From the NCBI GenBank assembly GCA_020283715.1, contig JAIQCW010000011.1, positions 1 to 10,222 of the forward strand: a DNA stretch of 10,222 nucleotides, given 5' to 3'. Under the pieces are notes generated by a model, which saw only the letters and a program-made list of their open reading frames with translations, had not been told where the DNA came from and searched no databases. The translations under genes and the position numbers were made by a program. This document shows positions 9,599 through 10,222 of this stretch, in pieces. The stretch comes from Cytauxzoon felis (Eukaryota > Apicomplexa > Aconoidasida > Piroplasmida > Theileriidae). How positions within the stretch are numbered: the first letter of the stretch is position 1; every line of letters starts with the position of its first letter.

Positions 9599-10222
9599 AT
9601 GAAGCGAAATAGGATTTTAACTATAGTTGCATGTGTAGTAATATTTGCTGGCACCTTCATATTTAGTGTATTTGGGCCAAATTTGAATCATAAAAAATGC
9701 GATGATGAAAAGGATAAAAGTTCTTTGAGATACAAAACTGGAAATCCTGATGGGCCTAAAGAGGAATCCGAACGTGTAATACTAAATAAATATCCTAAAT
9801 ATTTTGCGACAAATGTGGATGATGTATTTCATTCTTATAATAAAGATGCATTTGATTCCAATGTAAATGCATTTATTAACGTTAGGAATTCAGGCAATAA
9901 CGTATTTTTTTGTACAGGTTTGTTATTTATAAATATATTCATGTGAATGTTTAATATCGTTGTTAAACTGAATTATATTAATCGCATTGATATTTAAATT
10001 ATATAATGTCTATGTGTTATATTAATATTATTTGAATATTAATAGGAATTCATTTAATATTATTTAAAATTTAGTCATCCATATAATTACATCAAATATT
10101 TATATTTTAGGTCGTTCTAGGTTATCAACTATTAAGTTTCTCGGTGAATCGTTTGTAAATAGGACTAAATTTAATGGATATCCTGGTGTATATTTTAACG
10201 GCGCTGTAGTATATTCGGAATC
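9599..10222 (+). CDS. HAD-superfamily (Cof-type) hydrolase-like protein, partial, signal-anchored
   Basis: Exons 9599-9917 and 10111-10222 (cut by the window end) around a 193-nt intron; about 143 residues visible. The start is ATG 9599 (MKRNRILTIV); the frame is open further upstream, but only a GTG is available there. Residues 6-25 form a hydrophobic signal peptide or anchor, followed by a charged Lys/Asp/Glu linker to about 63. The HAD core begins at YFATNVDDVF (69-77), then NVFFCTGRSR across the splice junction (motif II Thr106), then YPGVYFNGAVVY, typical of Cof-type sugar-phosphate or nucleotide phosphatases. Motif I should read DxDG[TV]; here the nucleophile position is Asn72 (AAT 9812-9814), and Gly is replaced by Asp. 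The general acid/base Asp74 is kept. If correct, the protein is probably not a phosphatase, or is a decayed family member. Later motifs III and IV lie outside the window. Confidence 0.85.
9918..10110 (+). other. 193-nt intron 1 of the HAD-like gene
   Basis: GTTTGT donor after TGT ACA G and TATATTTTAG acceptor at 10110. Joining gives ACA G|GT CGT, that is CTGRSR, the HAD motif II context. It is AT-rich and longer than the 19-46 nt typical here; nothing else is seen in it. Confidence 0.85.

Overview
This is a eukaryotic nuclear window. It is AT-rich and gene-dense, most genes are cut by several very short GT-AG introns (19 to 46 nt), and the proteins are ordinary eukaryotic housekeeping families. 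The compact intron-rich layout, the reduced NAP1 and the signal-anchored Cof-type HAD protein point to an apicomplexan, most likely a piroplasm (Theileria, Cytauxzoon or Babesia-like). That assignment is inference from gene style, not from a marker gene.

Layout, left to right. At 83-2528 (minus) lies a five-exon TMCO4/DUF726-type alpha/beta hydrolase of 772 residues; a plain ORF search breaks it into three pieces. A 200-nt AT-rich divergent spacer follows. At 2729-3401 (plus) is a two-exon hypothetical protein of 212 residues whose stop lies 4 nt from the stop of the next, convergent gene. At 3406-4291 (minus) is a five-exon ubiquitin-conjugating E2 of the UBE2D/Ubc4-5 class, exactly 147 residues after splicing. 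A 732-nt divergent intergenic region holds a block less AT-rich than its surroundings (about 4383-4490) that I cannot explain. At 5024-6535 (plus) is a seven-exon NAP1-family histone chaperone of 293 residues; its 435-nt fourth intron carries a GC-rich imperfect inverted repeat whose arms align codon for codon. At 6676-7478 (plus) is a four-exon proteasome beta-7 (PSMB4-type) subunit of 229 residues. A 2.1-kb AT-rich stretch without a supportable gene follows. The window ends inside a Cof-type HAD-family protein (9599 onward, plus) with an N-terminal signal anchor and an Asn where the catalytic Asp is expected.

The genes do not form an operon or pathway. E2 and proteasome beta-7 both belong to ubiquitin-proteasome turnover and NAP1 to chromatin assembly, but their closeness looks like ordinary gene order. 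The distinctive features are the intron structures (19 and 22 nt introns; three stopless introns whose length is a multiple of three, which look like protein insertions if read through), the coding-like inverted repeat inside the NAP1 intron, and the probable pseudo-enzyme at the right end. All splice models were built by eye from GT-AG signals, phase continuity and family alignment; no transcript evidence was available.
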